Positions 1-7,266 of a DNA stretch of 64,000 bases are shown here, in pieces. The stretch is from Jeongeupia naejangsanensis (GTDB lineage Bacteria; Pseudomonadota; Gammaproteobacteria; Burkholderiales; Chitinibacteraceae), in NCBI RefSeq assembly GCF_016865585.1, contig NZ_JAESND010000010.1, positions 109,771 through 173,770 of the forward strand, written 5' to 3'. Numbering within the stretch: position 1 is the first letter of the stretch; every line of letters begins with the position of its first letter. Made by a program: the position numbers and the translations under genes. The notes below the pieces were generated by a model. The model was not told the DNA's origin. It saw only the letters and a list, made by a program, of their open reading frames with translations, and did not search any database.

Positions 1-74
1 GAGATGAACCATCCGGCTGCGACATGGTGATCTCCCCCTGGACTTGTTGCCCTGCAGTATAGGCAGGCCGACGG

Positions 75-914
75 CTAGCGCAGCAGTGCGATGAAGCGGT
101 CACGCAGCGGGCTGCCTGCCTGTGGTCGCCACGCCAGACCGACCTGCCAGCCGATCTCGGCCTCCGGCTGCACGATGCGGACCCCCGGCGGCAGGATGTG
201 CATGGCGCTTTCGGGCACCGGCGCCGCGCCGATGCCGGCCGCTGCCAGCGCCAGCAGCGTCTGGATGTCGCCGGCCTCGTGGATGGCCGATGGCACGAAG
301 CCCTGCCCGGACCAGTGATCGAGCAAGCGGTCGACTTCGGCAGCAAGCCCCGGGCCGCGCTGCCGCACCAGCCGCAGGACAGTGAGGGGCCGTAGCGGAT
401 CGACACCGTCGCCGACCGCCAGCACCAGCCGGTCCGATCGCAGCGGCAGACTCGCCAGCGTGGCCGGAACCGGCAGCCGCACGAAGCCGAGCTGCAGGCG
501 GCCGTCCAGCAAGCGCTCGACCTGCTCGGCCGACGACATGTCCTCGAGACTGATCTCGACGTCAGGATGGTGACGGCGGAAGGTGGCGATGCACTGCGGC
601 GCCAGCTGCAGGCTGGACAGCCCGAAGCCGATGGCCAGCCGGCCGGCTTCCCCCTTGGCCATGTGGCGCGCTCGCAGGTCGAGCGCATCGGCGCGGCCGA
701 GCAGCTCGCGCGCTTCGCCGAGGAAATCGGCGCCAAAGCCGGTCAGCGCCACCCCGTGCCGGCCGCGAACGAAGAGCGGCACGCCGAGCCGGTCTTCGAG
801 CACGCGGATCTGCTTGGTCAGCGCCGGCTGGGTCAGGCACAGCCGACTCGCGGCCTGACCGTAATGCAGGCAGTCGGCGAGGACGACAAAGGCGCGGAGC
901 AGGCGGATTTCCAT
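75..914 (-). CDS. LysR-family transcriptional regulator
   Basis: A 279-residue LysR-type regulator. Residues 1-60 form the winged helix-turn-helix (MEIRLLRAFVVLAD start, then AASRLCLTQPALTKQIRVLE recognition region), and residues about 88-279 are the periplasmic-binding-like effector domain. The length is slightly short for the family (about 290-310). It is divergent from the nitrilase-family gene at 1022 with a 107-bp gap, the classical arrangement for a LysR regulator and its target, so it probably controls that gene. The effector is unknown. A second LysR gene lies at the other end of the nitrilase gene, so which one regulates it is not settled by sequence. Confidence 0.93.
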   Translation of the reverse strand: MEIRLLRAFVVLADCLHYGQAASRLCLTQPALTKQIRVLEDRLGVPLFVRGRHGVALTGFGADFLGEARELLGRADALDLRARHMAKGEAGRLAIGFGLSSLQLAPQCIATFRRHHPDVEISLEDMSSAEQVERLLDGRLQLGFVRLPVPATLASLPLRSDRLVLAVGDGVDPLRPLTVLRLVRQRGPGLAAEVDRLLDHWSGQGFVPSAIHEAGDIQTLLALAAAGIGAAPVPESAMHILPPGVRIVQPEAEIGWQVGLAWRPQAGSPLRDRFIALLR

Positions 915-1021
915 TCCTTCAGGTTATCACCGACCGGAAAATCCATCATTATCCGCCGCCGGAGCAAGGTGCTTAAATCGTCGGTGTCGCCGGCCCGCCG
1001 GCATGTACCGGAGTCCCCACC

Positions 1022-2017
1022 ATGACCGAAACGCTGCGCGTCGCCGCGGTGCAGTTCCAGCATCGCGCCAACGACAAGACCTACAACCTCGGCCGCATCG
1101 CCGACTTCGCCCTTGAGGCCGCCCGCCGCGGCGTGCAGCTGCTCGCCCTGCCGGAAATGTGCATCACCGGCTACTGGCACGTGCCCAGGCTCGACGCTGA
1201 CGCGGTCGCCGCGCTGGCCGAACCGCTGGGCGGCCCGTCGGTCTCCGCCGTCCGGGCGCTGGCGCTCCGGCACGGCATCGGCATCGGCGCCGGCTTCATC
1301 GAGCGCGGCGACGACGGCCGGCTCTACAACGCCTACGCGGTCTGCCTGCCCGATGGCGAGGTGCACTGCCACCGCAAGCTGCACGCGTTCGAGCATCCGG
1401 CGATCGCCAGCGGCGACCGCTACACGGTGTTCGATACGCCGTGGGGCGTGCGCGTCGGCGTGCTGATCTGCTGGGACAACAATCTGGTCGAGAACGCCCG
1501 TGCCACCGCGCTGCTCGGCGCGACGGTGCTGCTGGCGCCGCACCAGACCGGCGGCACCGATTCGCGCAGCCCGCATGCGATGAAGAAGATTCCGCTGTCG
1601 GTCTGGCGCAATCGCCATACCGATCCGGCGGCGGTCGAGGCGGCGTTCCGCGGTCCGAACGGGCGCGAGTGGCTGCTGCGCTGGCTGCCGGCGCGCGCGC
1701 ACGACAACGGCCTGTTCATCGTGTTCGCCAACGGCATCGGCGAGGACGACGACGAGGTGCGGACCGGCAACGCGATGGTGCTCGACCCGTACGGCCGCAT
1801 CCTCGCCGAGACGTGGGCCGCCGCCGATGCGCTGGTCGACGCCGAGCTGGACCTCGGTCTGCTGCCGCTGTGTTCCGGGCGACGCTGGATGCAGGGCCGG
1901 CGCCCCGAACTCTACGGCGTGCTGACCGAGGGCCGGCCGGGGCTGCGCAATGCCCGCGCCGCGCGCTTCTCCGACGATCCGGTCGACGTCAATCTGACCG
2001 ACGTCGCTCAGCCGTAA
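1022..2017 (+). CDS. Nitrilase-superfamily carbon-nitrogen hydrolase
   Basis: A 331-residue cytoplasmic C-N hydrolase. The catalytic triad is visible: Glu45 in LPEMCITGYW, Lys119 in HRKLHAFEHP and Cys150 in VGVLICWDNN. Members hydrolyse nitriles, amides or N-carbamoyl compounds. The CWDNN context after the nucleophile is more typical of amidase or carbamoylase branches than of true nitrilases, but the substrate cannot be told from sequence. The start ATG follows GAGTCCCCACC, with only a weak ribosome site. The 3' end overlaps the convergent LysR gene at 2008 by 10 bp. Flanked by two LysR regulators, it is probably an inducible catabolic or scavenging enzyme. Confidence 0.9.
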   Translation: MTETLRVAAVQFQHRANDKTYNLGRIADFALEAARRGVQLLALPEMCITGYWHVPRLDADAVAALAEPLGGPSVSAVRALALRHGIGIGAGFIERGDDGRLYNAYAVCLPDGEVHCHRKLHAFEHPAIASGDRYTVFDTPWGVRVGVLICWDNNLVENARATALLGATVLLAPHQTGGTDSRSPHAMKKIPLSVWRNRHTDPAAVEAAFRGPNGREWLLRWLPARAHDNGLFIVFANGIGEDDDEVRTGNAMVLDPYGRILAETWAAADALVDAELDLGLLPLCSGRRWMQGRRPELYGVLTEGRPGLRNARAARFSDDPVDVNLTDVAQP

Positions 2018-2883
2018 CGCGCCTGTGCCAGTGTCAGCCAGGCCCGTGCAGCGTGCGACAGGTAGGCGTCGCGCGGCCACGCCAGGGCGATCTCCCACGG
2101 GATATCGGCTTCGAGCGTGCAGACGGTCAGCCCTTCCTGGGTCGACGCGGCGATTTCCGACGCCGGCAGCAGCGCGATGCCGATGCCACCGCGCACCATC
2201 GCCGCAATCAGCCCGGGCTGGCCGCTGCGGCCGGCGACCTGCGGCGCGAAACCTGCTGCGGCGCACGCGCCGACGATGCGGTCGTTGAGCGCGAAGCCCG
2301 GCGTGAACAGGATGAACGGCTCGTCGGCGAGGTCGGCCAGCGCCACCACCGGCCGGTGCGCCCATGCCGAGCGCTCGGGCGCGATCAGCGCCAGCCGGTC
2401 GCGCACCAGTGTCAGCGTCCGGTAGCGCGGATCGTCGACCGGGTGCAGCAGACCGCCAAGTTCGAGTTCGCCGGCGAGCAGCGCGGCCTCGATCGCGATC
2501 GCACCGTCCTCGAACAGCTTGAGCTCGACCCCCGGGTACTTGCGCTTGAACTCGCTGATCAGCGCGACGAACACCCGGCCGCCGAGCGATGGCACGCCGA
2601 TGCGCAGCTCGCCGCGCGCCAGCCCCGACAGGCCGTCGAGTTCGGCGCGCAGCTGTGCAGCATCGCCGAGCAGCCGTTCGGCATAACCGAGCACCACGCT
2701 GCCGGCATCGGTCAGCCTCGGCCGCTTGCCGTCGCGCACCAGCAGCGTCTGGCCCAGCTCGTCCTCGAGCTGGCGTACCAGCTTGCTCACCGTCGGCTGC
2801 GTCACGCACAGCTTTTCGGCCGCAAGCGTGAAGCTGGCGCAGCGGGCGACTTCGGCAAAGGCGCGCAGGGTTCGCAGTTCCAT
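2008..2883 (-). CDS. LysR-family regulator, likely controls cidA-lrgB
   Basis: A 291-residue LysR regulator with N-terminal HTH at residues 1-60 (MELRTLRAFAEVARC, then AAEKLCVTQPTVSKLVRQLE) and an effector-binding domain at about 90-291. It is divergent from the cidA-lrgB pair at 2984. The 100-bp gap holds a nested palindrome, which fits autoregulation plus control of cidA-lrgB. In staphylococci the LysR protein CidR has the same divergent position next to cidABC and responds to acetate metabolism. Calling this a CidR analogue is inference from gene order. Its 3' end overlaps the nitrilase gene. Confidence 0.92.
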   Translation of the reverse strand: MELRTLRAFAEVARCASFTLAAEKLCVTQPTVSKLVRQLEDELGQTLLVRDGKRPRLTDAGSVVLGYAERLLGDAAQLRAELDGLSGLARGELRIGVPSLGGRVFVALISEFKRKYPGVELKLFEDGAIAIEAALLAGELELGGLLHPVDDPRYRTLTLVRDRLALIAPERSAWAHRPVVALADLADEPFILFTPGFALNDRIVGACAAAGFAPQVAGRSGQPGLIAAMVRGGIGIALLPASEIAASTQEGLTVCTLEADIPWEIALAWPRDAYLSHAARAWLTLAQARYG

Positions 2884-2903
2884 CGCTGATCATTCCAAAT
2901 CGG

Positions 2904-2942
2904 CATTGATTTCATAAGGATAATTCATCCTTGTAATCAATG
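2904..2942. promoter_or_regulatory. Nested palindromic operator between LysR gene and cidA
   Basis: Outer arms CATTGATT (2904-2911) and AATCAATG (2935-2942) are exact inverted repeats. Inside them AAGGAT (about 2917-2922) and ATCCTT (about 2928-2933) form a second dyad around AATTC. The site is AT-rich against a GC-rich background and sits midway between the divergent LysR and cidA starts, so it is the probable LysR binding site. Confidence 0.65.
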
Positions 2943-2983
2943 CGCAGGCCTACACTGCGGGCTGTGTACTCAGGGAGGCCATC

Positions 2984-3409
2984 ATGGCTACCTCGCGCGC
3001 CGCCAGCCTGCTCCGGCTGCTGGCCCAACTGTTGCTGATCTTTGCCATCTGGTTCGCCACCGACTGGTTTGCCCGCGCCGTGCATTCGCCGATTCCGGGC
3101 AGCGTGATCGGGCTCGGCGCGGTGCTGGCGCTGCTGATGAGCGGCCTGATGCCGGCCGACACGATCCGCCGCGGCGCCGAATGGCTGCTGGCCGAGATGC
3201 TGCTGTTCTTCATTCCGCCGTGCATCGCCGTGGTCCAGTTCGGCACGCTGTTCAAGGCCGAAGGCCTGCCGCTGATTGCAGTGATCGGCCTCGGCACGCT
3301 GATCGTCATGGCCGGCACCGCGCTGGTCGTCGACGTCGTGTTCCGCTGGGAACACCGCCGCCGCATCCGCGCCAAATCGCGCCGCCGCGAACTTGCCGGA
3401 GTACTGTGA
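2984..3409 (+). CDS. CidA/LrgA family holin-like membrane protein
   Basis: A 141-residue inner-membrane protein with about four transmembrane helices (roughly residues 10-28, 33-52, 66-86, 93-115) and a basic tail (EHRRRIRAKSRRRELAG). The motif HSPIPGSVIGLGAVLALL is diagnostic for the CidA/LrgA family, which forms holin-like pores and, with LrgB proteins, is linked to overflow metabolite (pyruvate/acetate) transport and controlled lysis. A good ribosome site (GGGAGGCC) precedes the ATG. Its TGA overlaps the ATG of the lrgB gene by one base, so the two are translationally coupled. Confidence 0.92.
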   Translation: MATSRAASLLRLLAQLLLIFAIWFATDWFARAVHSPIPGSVIGLGAVLALLMSGLMPADTIRRGAEWLLAEMLLFFIPPCIAVVQFGTLFKAEGLPLIAVIGLGTLIVMAGTALVVDVVFRWEHRRRIRAKSRRRELAGVL

Positions 3410-4095
3410 TGGAATCCTCCCCACTTGCACTGATCAGCCTCGTCCTGACCATTGCCGTCTATTACGGCTGCAAATGGCTGTACCGCCGCCACCGCAGGAT
3501 CTGGTTTGCGCCGATCCTGCTCGCCCCGCTGATCCTCGGCGCCATCGTGCTGCTCGCCGGCATTCCCTATCCGGTCTACAACGCCGATGCCCGCTGGCTG
3601 GTCTGGCTGCTCGGGCCGACGACGATCGCGTTCGCGGTGCCGATCTACGACCAGCGCGACATCATCCGCCGCAATCCGCTGACGCTGACGATCGGCGTGA
3701 TCGCCGGCGTCGTGCTCGGCATCGGCTCGTCGTATCTGCTGTCGCGGCTGTTCCAGCTGCCCGACGAGGTCACCCACAGCCTGCTGTCGCGTTCGGTCTC
3801 GACACCGTTCGCCGTCGTCGCCACCGATGCCTTCGGCGGCTCGCGCGAGCTGACCTCGCTGTTCGTCGTCGTCACCGGCGTGTTCGGCATGGCGATCGGC
3901 GAAACGGTGATGCGACTGCTGCCGCTGCGCTCGCGCATGGCGCGCGGCGCGATGTTCGGTGCCGCCAGCCACGGCGCCGGCACGGCCAAAGCACGTGAAA
4001 TCGGCGACGAAGAAGGGGTCGTCGCCAGTCTGACCATGACGATGGCCGGCATCGCCATGGTGTTGATCTCTCCCCTGCTCGGAGCATGGTTATGA
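3409..4095 (+). CDS. LrgB/CidB family membrane protein
   Basis: A 228-residue polytopic inner-membrane protein of the LrgB family, partner of the CidA/LrgA protein upstream. Family landmarks are IPYPVYNADARWLVWLLGP, FAVPIYDQRD and the C-terminal GAASHGAGTAKAREIGDEEG, followed by the last helices. The start is taken at the ATG overlapping the cidA stop (TGATG). A longer reading frame runs upstream, but it lies inside cidA and gives a non-family N-terminus. It probably works with the upstream protein in export of pyruvate-like metabolites or in murein hydrolase control, as described for Cid/Lrg systems in other bacteria. Confidence 0.93.
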   Translation: MESSPLALISLVLTIAVYYGCKWLYRRHRRIWFAPILLAPLILGAIVLLAGIPYPVYNADARWLVWLLGPTTIAFAVPIYDQRDIIRRNPLTLTIGVIAGVVLGIGSSYLLSRLFQLPDEVTHSLLSRSVSTPFAVVATDAFGGSRELTSLFVVVTGVFGMAIGETVMRLLPLRSRMARGAMFGAASHGAGTAKAREIGDEEGVVASLTMTMAGIAMVLISPLLGAWL

Positions 4096-4313
4096 AACGT
4101 CCCTTACCCTGGTGCTGTGCGCGGCGTCGCGCACGGCTGCGGCAGCAACCCAAGCGCACGCCGCAACGTGCCGATGCCGTCGGCGGTACGACCGGGGAAC
4201 TCGCGCCACCACCGGTCAAGCTCACACCGACATGAAGCGAATGCACGCAGCAGGCACGTAAAGGCCGGCGGGGCAATGGTAAGATGGCCGGGACCGTTTA
4301 CCGAAACCATACC

Positions 4314-5144
4314 ATGACCCGCCCGCCGATCAGCTTCGAATTCTTCCCGTCCAAGACGCCCGAAGGCGTCGAGAAACTGCGCAACACCCGCCGCCAGCTC
4401 GCCCAGTTCAAGCCCGAGTTCTTCTCGGTGACCTTCGGCGCCGGCGGCACCACGCAGGACGGCACGCGCAACGCGGTATTCGAAATCCAGTCCGAAGGCC
4501 ATCAGGCCGCGCCGCACCTGTCGTGCATCGGCTCGACCCGCTCGACGATCGCCGAGCTGCTGACGAGCTACCGCGAACACGGCATCCGCCGCATCGTCGC
4601 GCTGCGCGGCGACATCCCGTCGGGCATGGTCGACGTCGGCGAATTCCGCTACGCCAACGAACTGGTCGCCTTCATCCGCGAACAGCACGGCGACTGGTTC
4701 CACATCGAAGTCGCCGCCTACCCCGAGTACCACCCGCAGGCGCAAAGCGCCGAGGCCGACCTGCGCGCCTTCGTCGGCAAGGTCAACGCCGGTGCCGACG
4801 CGGCGATCACCCAGTACTTCTTCAACGCCGACGCCTACTTCCGCTTCGTCGACGAAGTGCAGAGCCGCGGCGTCACCATCCCCATCGTCCCCGGCATCAT
4901 GCCGATCCAGAACTTCAGCCAGCTGTCGCGCTTCTCCGACATGTGCGGCGCCGAGATTCCGCGCTGGCTCAAGCTGCGGCTGGCGTCGTTCGGCGACGAT
5001 TCGGCGTCGATCCGCGCCTTCGGCCTCGACTTCGTCACCGAGCTGTCCGACCGGGTGCTGTCGCAAGGCGCGCCGGGGCTGCACTTCTACACGCTGAACG
5101 CCGCCGGCGCGGTCAGCACGATCTGCCAGCGGCTCGGTTTCTGA
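4314..5144 (+). CDS. metF: Methylenetetrahydrofolate reductase
   Basis: A 276-residue FAD-dependent TIM-barrel enzyme reducing 5,10-methylene-THF to 5-methyl-THF for methionine synthesis. The start is placed at MTRPPISFEFFPSK. Glu9 in SFEFFP corresponds to the catalytic Glu28 of E. coli MetF. Other family blocks are FSVTFGAGGTTQDGT, IVALRGDIP, YPEYHPQA, ITQYFFNADAYF and PGIMPIQNFSQL. An in-frame ATG 30 bp upstream would add ten unconserved residues. The gene stands alone, followed by a clear terminator. The 218-bp upstream gap was inspected for a SAH or SAM riboswitch and none was recognised. Confidence 0.96.
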   Translation: MTRPPISFEFFPSKTPEGVEKLRNTRRQLAQFKPEFFSVTFGAGGTTQDGTRNAVFEIQSEGHQAAPHLSCIGSTRSTIAELLTSYREHGIRRIVALRGDIPSGMVDVGEFRYANELVAFIREQHGDWFHIEVAAYPEYHPQAQSAEADLRAFVGKVNAGADAAITQYFFNADAYFRFVDEVQSRGVTIPIVPGIMPIQNFSQLSRFSDMCGAEIPRWLKLRLASFGDDSASIRAFGLDFVTELSDRVLSQGAPGLHFYTLNAAGAVSTICQRLGF

Positions 5145-5167
5145 GCCCGCCACACCTCGCACACCAA

Positions 5168-5190
5168 CGGCCCCGAACGGGGCCGTTTTT
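5168..5190. terminator. Intrinsic terminator after metF
   Basis: ACGGCCCCGAACGGGGCCGT is a perfect GC-rich hairpin with a four-base GAAC-type loop, followed by a T run. It lies between the convergent metF and AraC genes and may also serve the minus strand. Confidence 0.85.
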
Positions 5191-5975
5191 CATGCGCCCG
5201 GCAATTCGCGCCGGTACTGCTCGGGCGTGGTGCCGGCCTGGCGCTGGAACATCGCGATGAACGCCGAACTCGTGCTGTAGCCGAGGTCGAGCGCGATCGC
5301 CTGAACGCTGCGCCCCTTGTCGAGCAGCTCGATCGCGTGCAGGAAGCGCAGGCGCTGCCGCCACTCGCCCAGACTCATTCCCAGTTCGCGCTGGCAGTAC
5401 CGCGCCAGCGTACGCTCGGTCAGATGGACCGCTTCGGCCCATACCGAGGCAGTGCGGTTGTCGCCGGGCTCGCGCTGCAGCGCGTCGAGCACCTGCTGCA
5501 GCGCCGGCGTGCTGGCCAGCGGCAGGTAGCGCGGCTCGACCCTCGCGCGGCCGAGCTGATCGACGACGACCTGCGCCAGCCGGCGATCAGCGTCGCTGTC
5601 CGGCACGGCGACCTGGCGTTCGGCGAAGTCGATGAGGATGGCGCGCAGCACCGCACTGATCGCCAGCATGCACGGCTGCGCCGGCAGGGCGCTGCACAAT
5701 GACGGATCGAGATCGAGCGCGCGGTACAGCACCGGCTGCTGGTTGTAGGTGCCGTGCACGACACCGGGCGGTAGCCACACCGTGTACTGCGGCGGCGAGA
5801 TGAAGCGTTGCCCGCCGACGTCGATCTGCATCACGCCGCGCTCGGCGTAGTTGAGCTGCCCCCAGGCATGGTGGTGCAACTCGCATTCGGTATCGGCGGC
5901 CAGCGCATCGAAGCGGAAGCACACCGGATACGGCAAATGGTCGAAGTCGCGGCGGGGTGAATACTGGTGGGCCAT
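5190..5975 (-). CDS. AraC-family transcriptional regulator with N-terminal cupin
   Basis: A 261-residue regulator. Residues about 20-90 form a cupin-like sensor (ELHHHAWGQLNYAERGVMQI, with metal or ligand-type histidines), and residues about 160-258 hold the paired AraC helix-turn-helix (LTERTLARYCQRELGMSLGE and IALDLGYSTSSAFIAMFQRQ). It is divergent from the EamA-family exporter gene at 6072. The gap holds evenly spaced CTGTCCG half-sites, so it most likely controls that exporter and itself. The layout resembles regulators such as NimR, which control adjacent exporters. The inducer is unknown. Confidence 0.93.
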   Translation of the reverse strand: MAHQYSPRRDFDHLPYPVCFRFDALAADTECELHHHAWGQLNYAERGVMQIDVGGQRFISPPQYTVWLPPGVVHGTYNQQPVLYRALDLDPSLCSALPAQPCMLAISAVLRAILIDFAERQVAVPDSDADRRLAQVVVDQLGRARVEPRYLPLASTPALQQVLDALQREPGDNRTASVWAEAVHLTERTLARYCQRELGMSLGEWRQRLRFLHAIELLDKGRSVQAIALDLGYSTSSAFIAMFQRQAGTTPEQYRRELPGA

Positions 5976-5976
5976 G

Positions 5977-6041
5977 CTGTCCGGATACGCGGATGATCTG
6001 TCCGGTTCTCAGTATATGCGGACAGGCAGACAGGCGGACAA
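5977..6041. promoter_or_regulatory. Repeated CTGTCCG operator half-sites between AraC gene and exporter
   Basis: CTGTCCGG occurs at 5977 and again at 5998, exactly 21 bp apart. The inverted form GCGGACAG follows at 6019, another 21 bp on, and a further GCGGACA copy lies at 6034. Two-helical-turn spacing of direct half-sites is typical of AraC-family operators. A possible -10 (TATATG, about 6012) lies between the copies. Confidence 0.6.
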
Positions 6042-6071
6042 TCCATGGCAACACTTCGCAAGGTGATTGCC

Positions 6072-6962
6072 ATGCCCTTACTCCTCCCCGTTCTGGCCGT
6101 ACTGATCTGGGCCGCCAACACCGTCGTCAACAAGCTCGCCGCCGGCGCGATCATGCCGGCCGAAATCGGTTTCTACCGCTGGCTGCTCGCCGCGCTGCTG
6201 TTCACGCCCGTCATGCTGCGCCCGCTGCTCCAGCACCGCGCAGCGGTCCGGGCGCAGGCCGGGCGCATCGTCGTGCTCGGGCTGCTGGGCATGGTCGTCT
6301 ACCAGAGCCTGGCCTACTACGCCGCACACAGTACCTCGGCAACGAACATGGGCATCATCCTGTCGCTGATGCCGATGATGGCGCTGGCGCTGGCGATCGC
6401 CCTGCTCGGCCAGCAGCTGACGCTGGGCGCGATCACCGGCTCGGTGGTTTCGTTCGCCGGCGTGCTGATCGTCGTTTCCGGCGGCAGCAGCGCGGCGCTG
6501 CTGCACCACGGCGTCGGCAGCGGCGACGCGCTGATGCTGATCGCCACGCTGGCGTACGCGCTCTACAGCGTGCTGCTGAAGAAGTGGCAGATCCAGCTGC
6601 CGTCGCTGCTGCTGCTTTACCTGCAGGTGCTGGTCGCCGTGGTGCTGCTGTTCCCGCTCTACCTCGCCTCGCCCAAGACCGGGCTCTCGGCCGTCAACAT
6701 CCCGCTGGTGCTGTACGCCGGGCTGTTCGCGTCGATGCTGGCACCGTTGCTGTGGATGACGGGCGTCGCCAAGGCCGGCCCCAGCCGCACCACCTTGTTG
6801 TTCAACCTGTCGCCGGTGTTCACCGCGCTGATCGCCGCAACGCCGATCCTGCACGAAAGGCTGGCGTGGTATCACCTTGTCGGCGGCGTGCTGACGCTGG
6901 CCGGCGTGCTGCTCAGCGAGCGCTGGAAGCAGCCGTTCGGATTGTCCCGCCGCCCCGCCTGA
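6072..6962 (+). CDS. EamA/DMT-family exporter
   Basis: A 296-residue inner-membrane transporter with ten predicted helices in two EamA repeats (about residues 3-130 and 145-285). Motifs seen include LIWAANTVVNKLAAG and EIGFYRWLLAALLF in the first repeat and LYAGLFASMLAPLLWMTGVA in the second. The start is placed at MPLLLPVLAVLIW; an in-frame ATG nine codons upstream is also possible. Members export amino acids or other small metabolites. It is divergent from, and probably controlled by, the AraC regulator next to it. The substrate is not predictable. Confidence 0.9.
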   Translation: MPLLLPVLAVLIWAANTVVNKLAAGAIMPAEIGFYRWLLAALLFTPVMLRPLLQHRAAVRAQAGRIVVLGLLGMVVYQSLAYYAAHSTSATNMGIILSLMPMMALALAIALLGQQLTLGAITGSVVSFAGVLIVVSGGSSAALLHHGVGSGDALMLIATLAYALYSVLLKKWQIQLPSLLLLYLQVLVAVVLLFPLYLASPKTGLSAVNIPLVLYAGLFASMLAPLLWMTGVAKAGPSRTTLLFNLSPVFTALIAATPILHERLAWYHLVGGVLTLAGVLLSERWKQPFGLSRRPA

Positions 6963-7266
6963 GCCCGTTCTCAGCGGACACCTGTTGCGCAGGCGCCGCA
7001 GCCGCTGACGTCCGTCTGGCCGAATTAACGCCGCGGGCCAGCCAAGCCGGCAGCGATGGTCAAGACTGAATGAAAGTGCAACAGCGGCCATCCCCCCGCG
7101 GCGGCACCCGCGCAGCGCAAACCCGGTGCAATCGTGCCGGCAAGGCGCATCCCCGCGCAGGCCGCCGGAGCGAGCCGGCCGCACAATAACGGCAACACCG
7201 GCCAGGCAGGACAAAGGCCGGGTTGCAATGCCGGGGCTGCTTGGCCCGCGGCAGGGGAGAACGAGC
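6963..7266. other. Intergenic stretch with no recognised gene
   Basis: These 304 bp between the EamA exporter and the Na/Pi symporter hold no convincing ORF, RNA gene or terminator hairpin. The only clear signal is the GGGGAGA ribosome site at the 3' end, eight bases before the symporter ATG. The symporter promoter should lie here, but I cannot place it. Confidence 0.5.

Noticed and set aside
833..2893. 686-codon minus-strand frame across the nitrilase gene
   Set aside because: It runs antisense to the hydrolase and out of frame with both LysR genes; no recognisable domain.
4096..4313. Possible SAH/SAM riboswitch upstream of metF
   Set aside because: No conserved core of a known SAM or SAH riboswitch class was found; only generic GC-rich hairpins.
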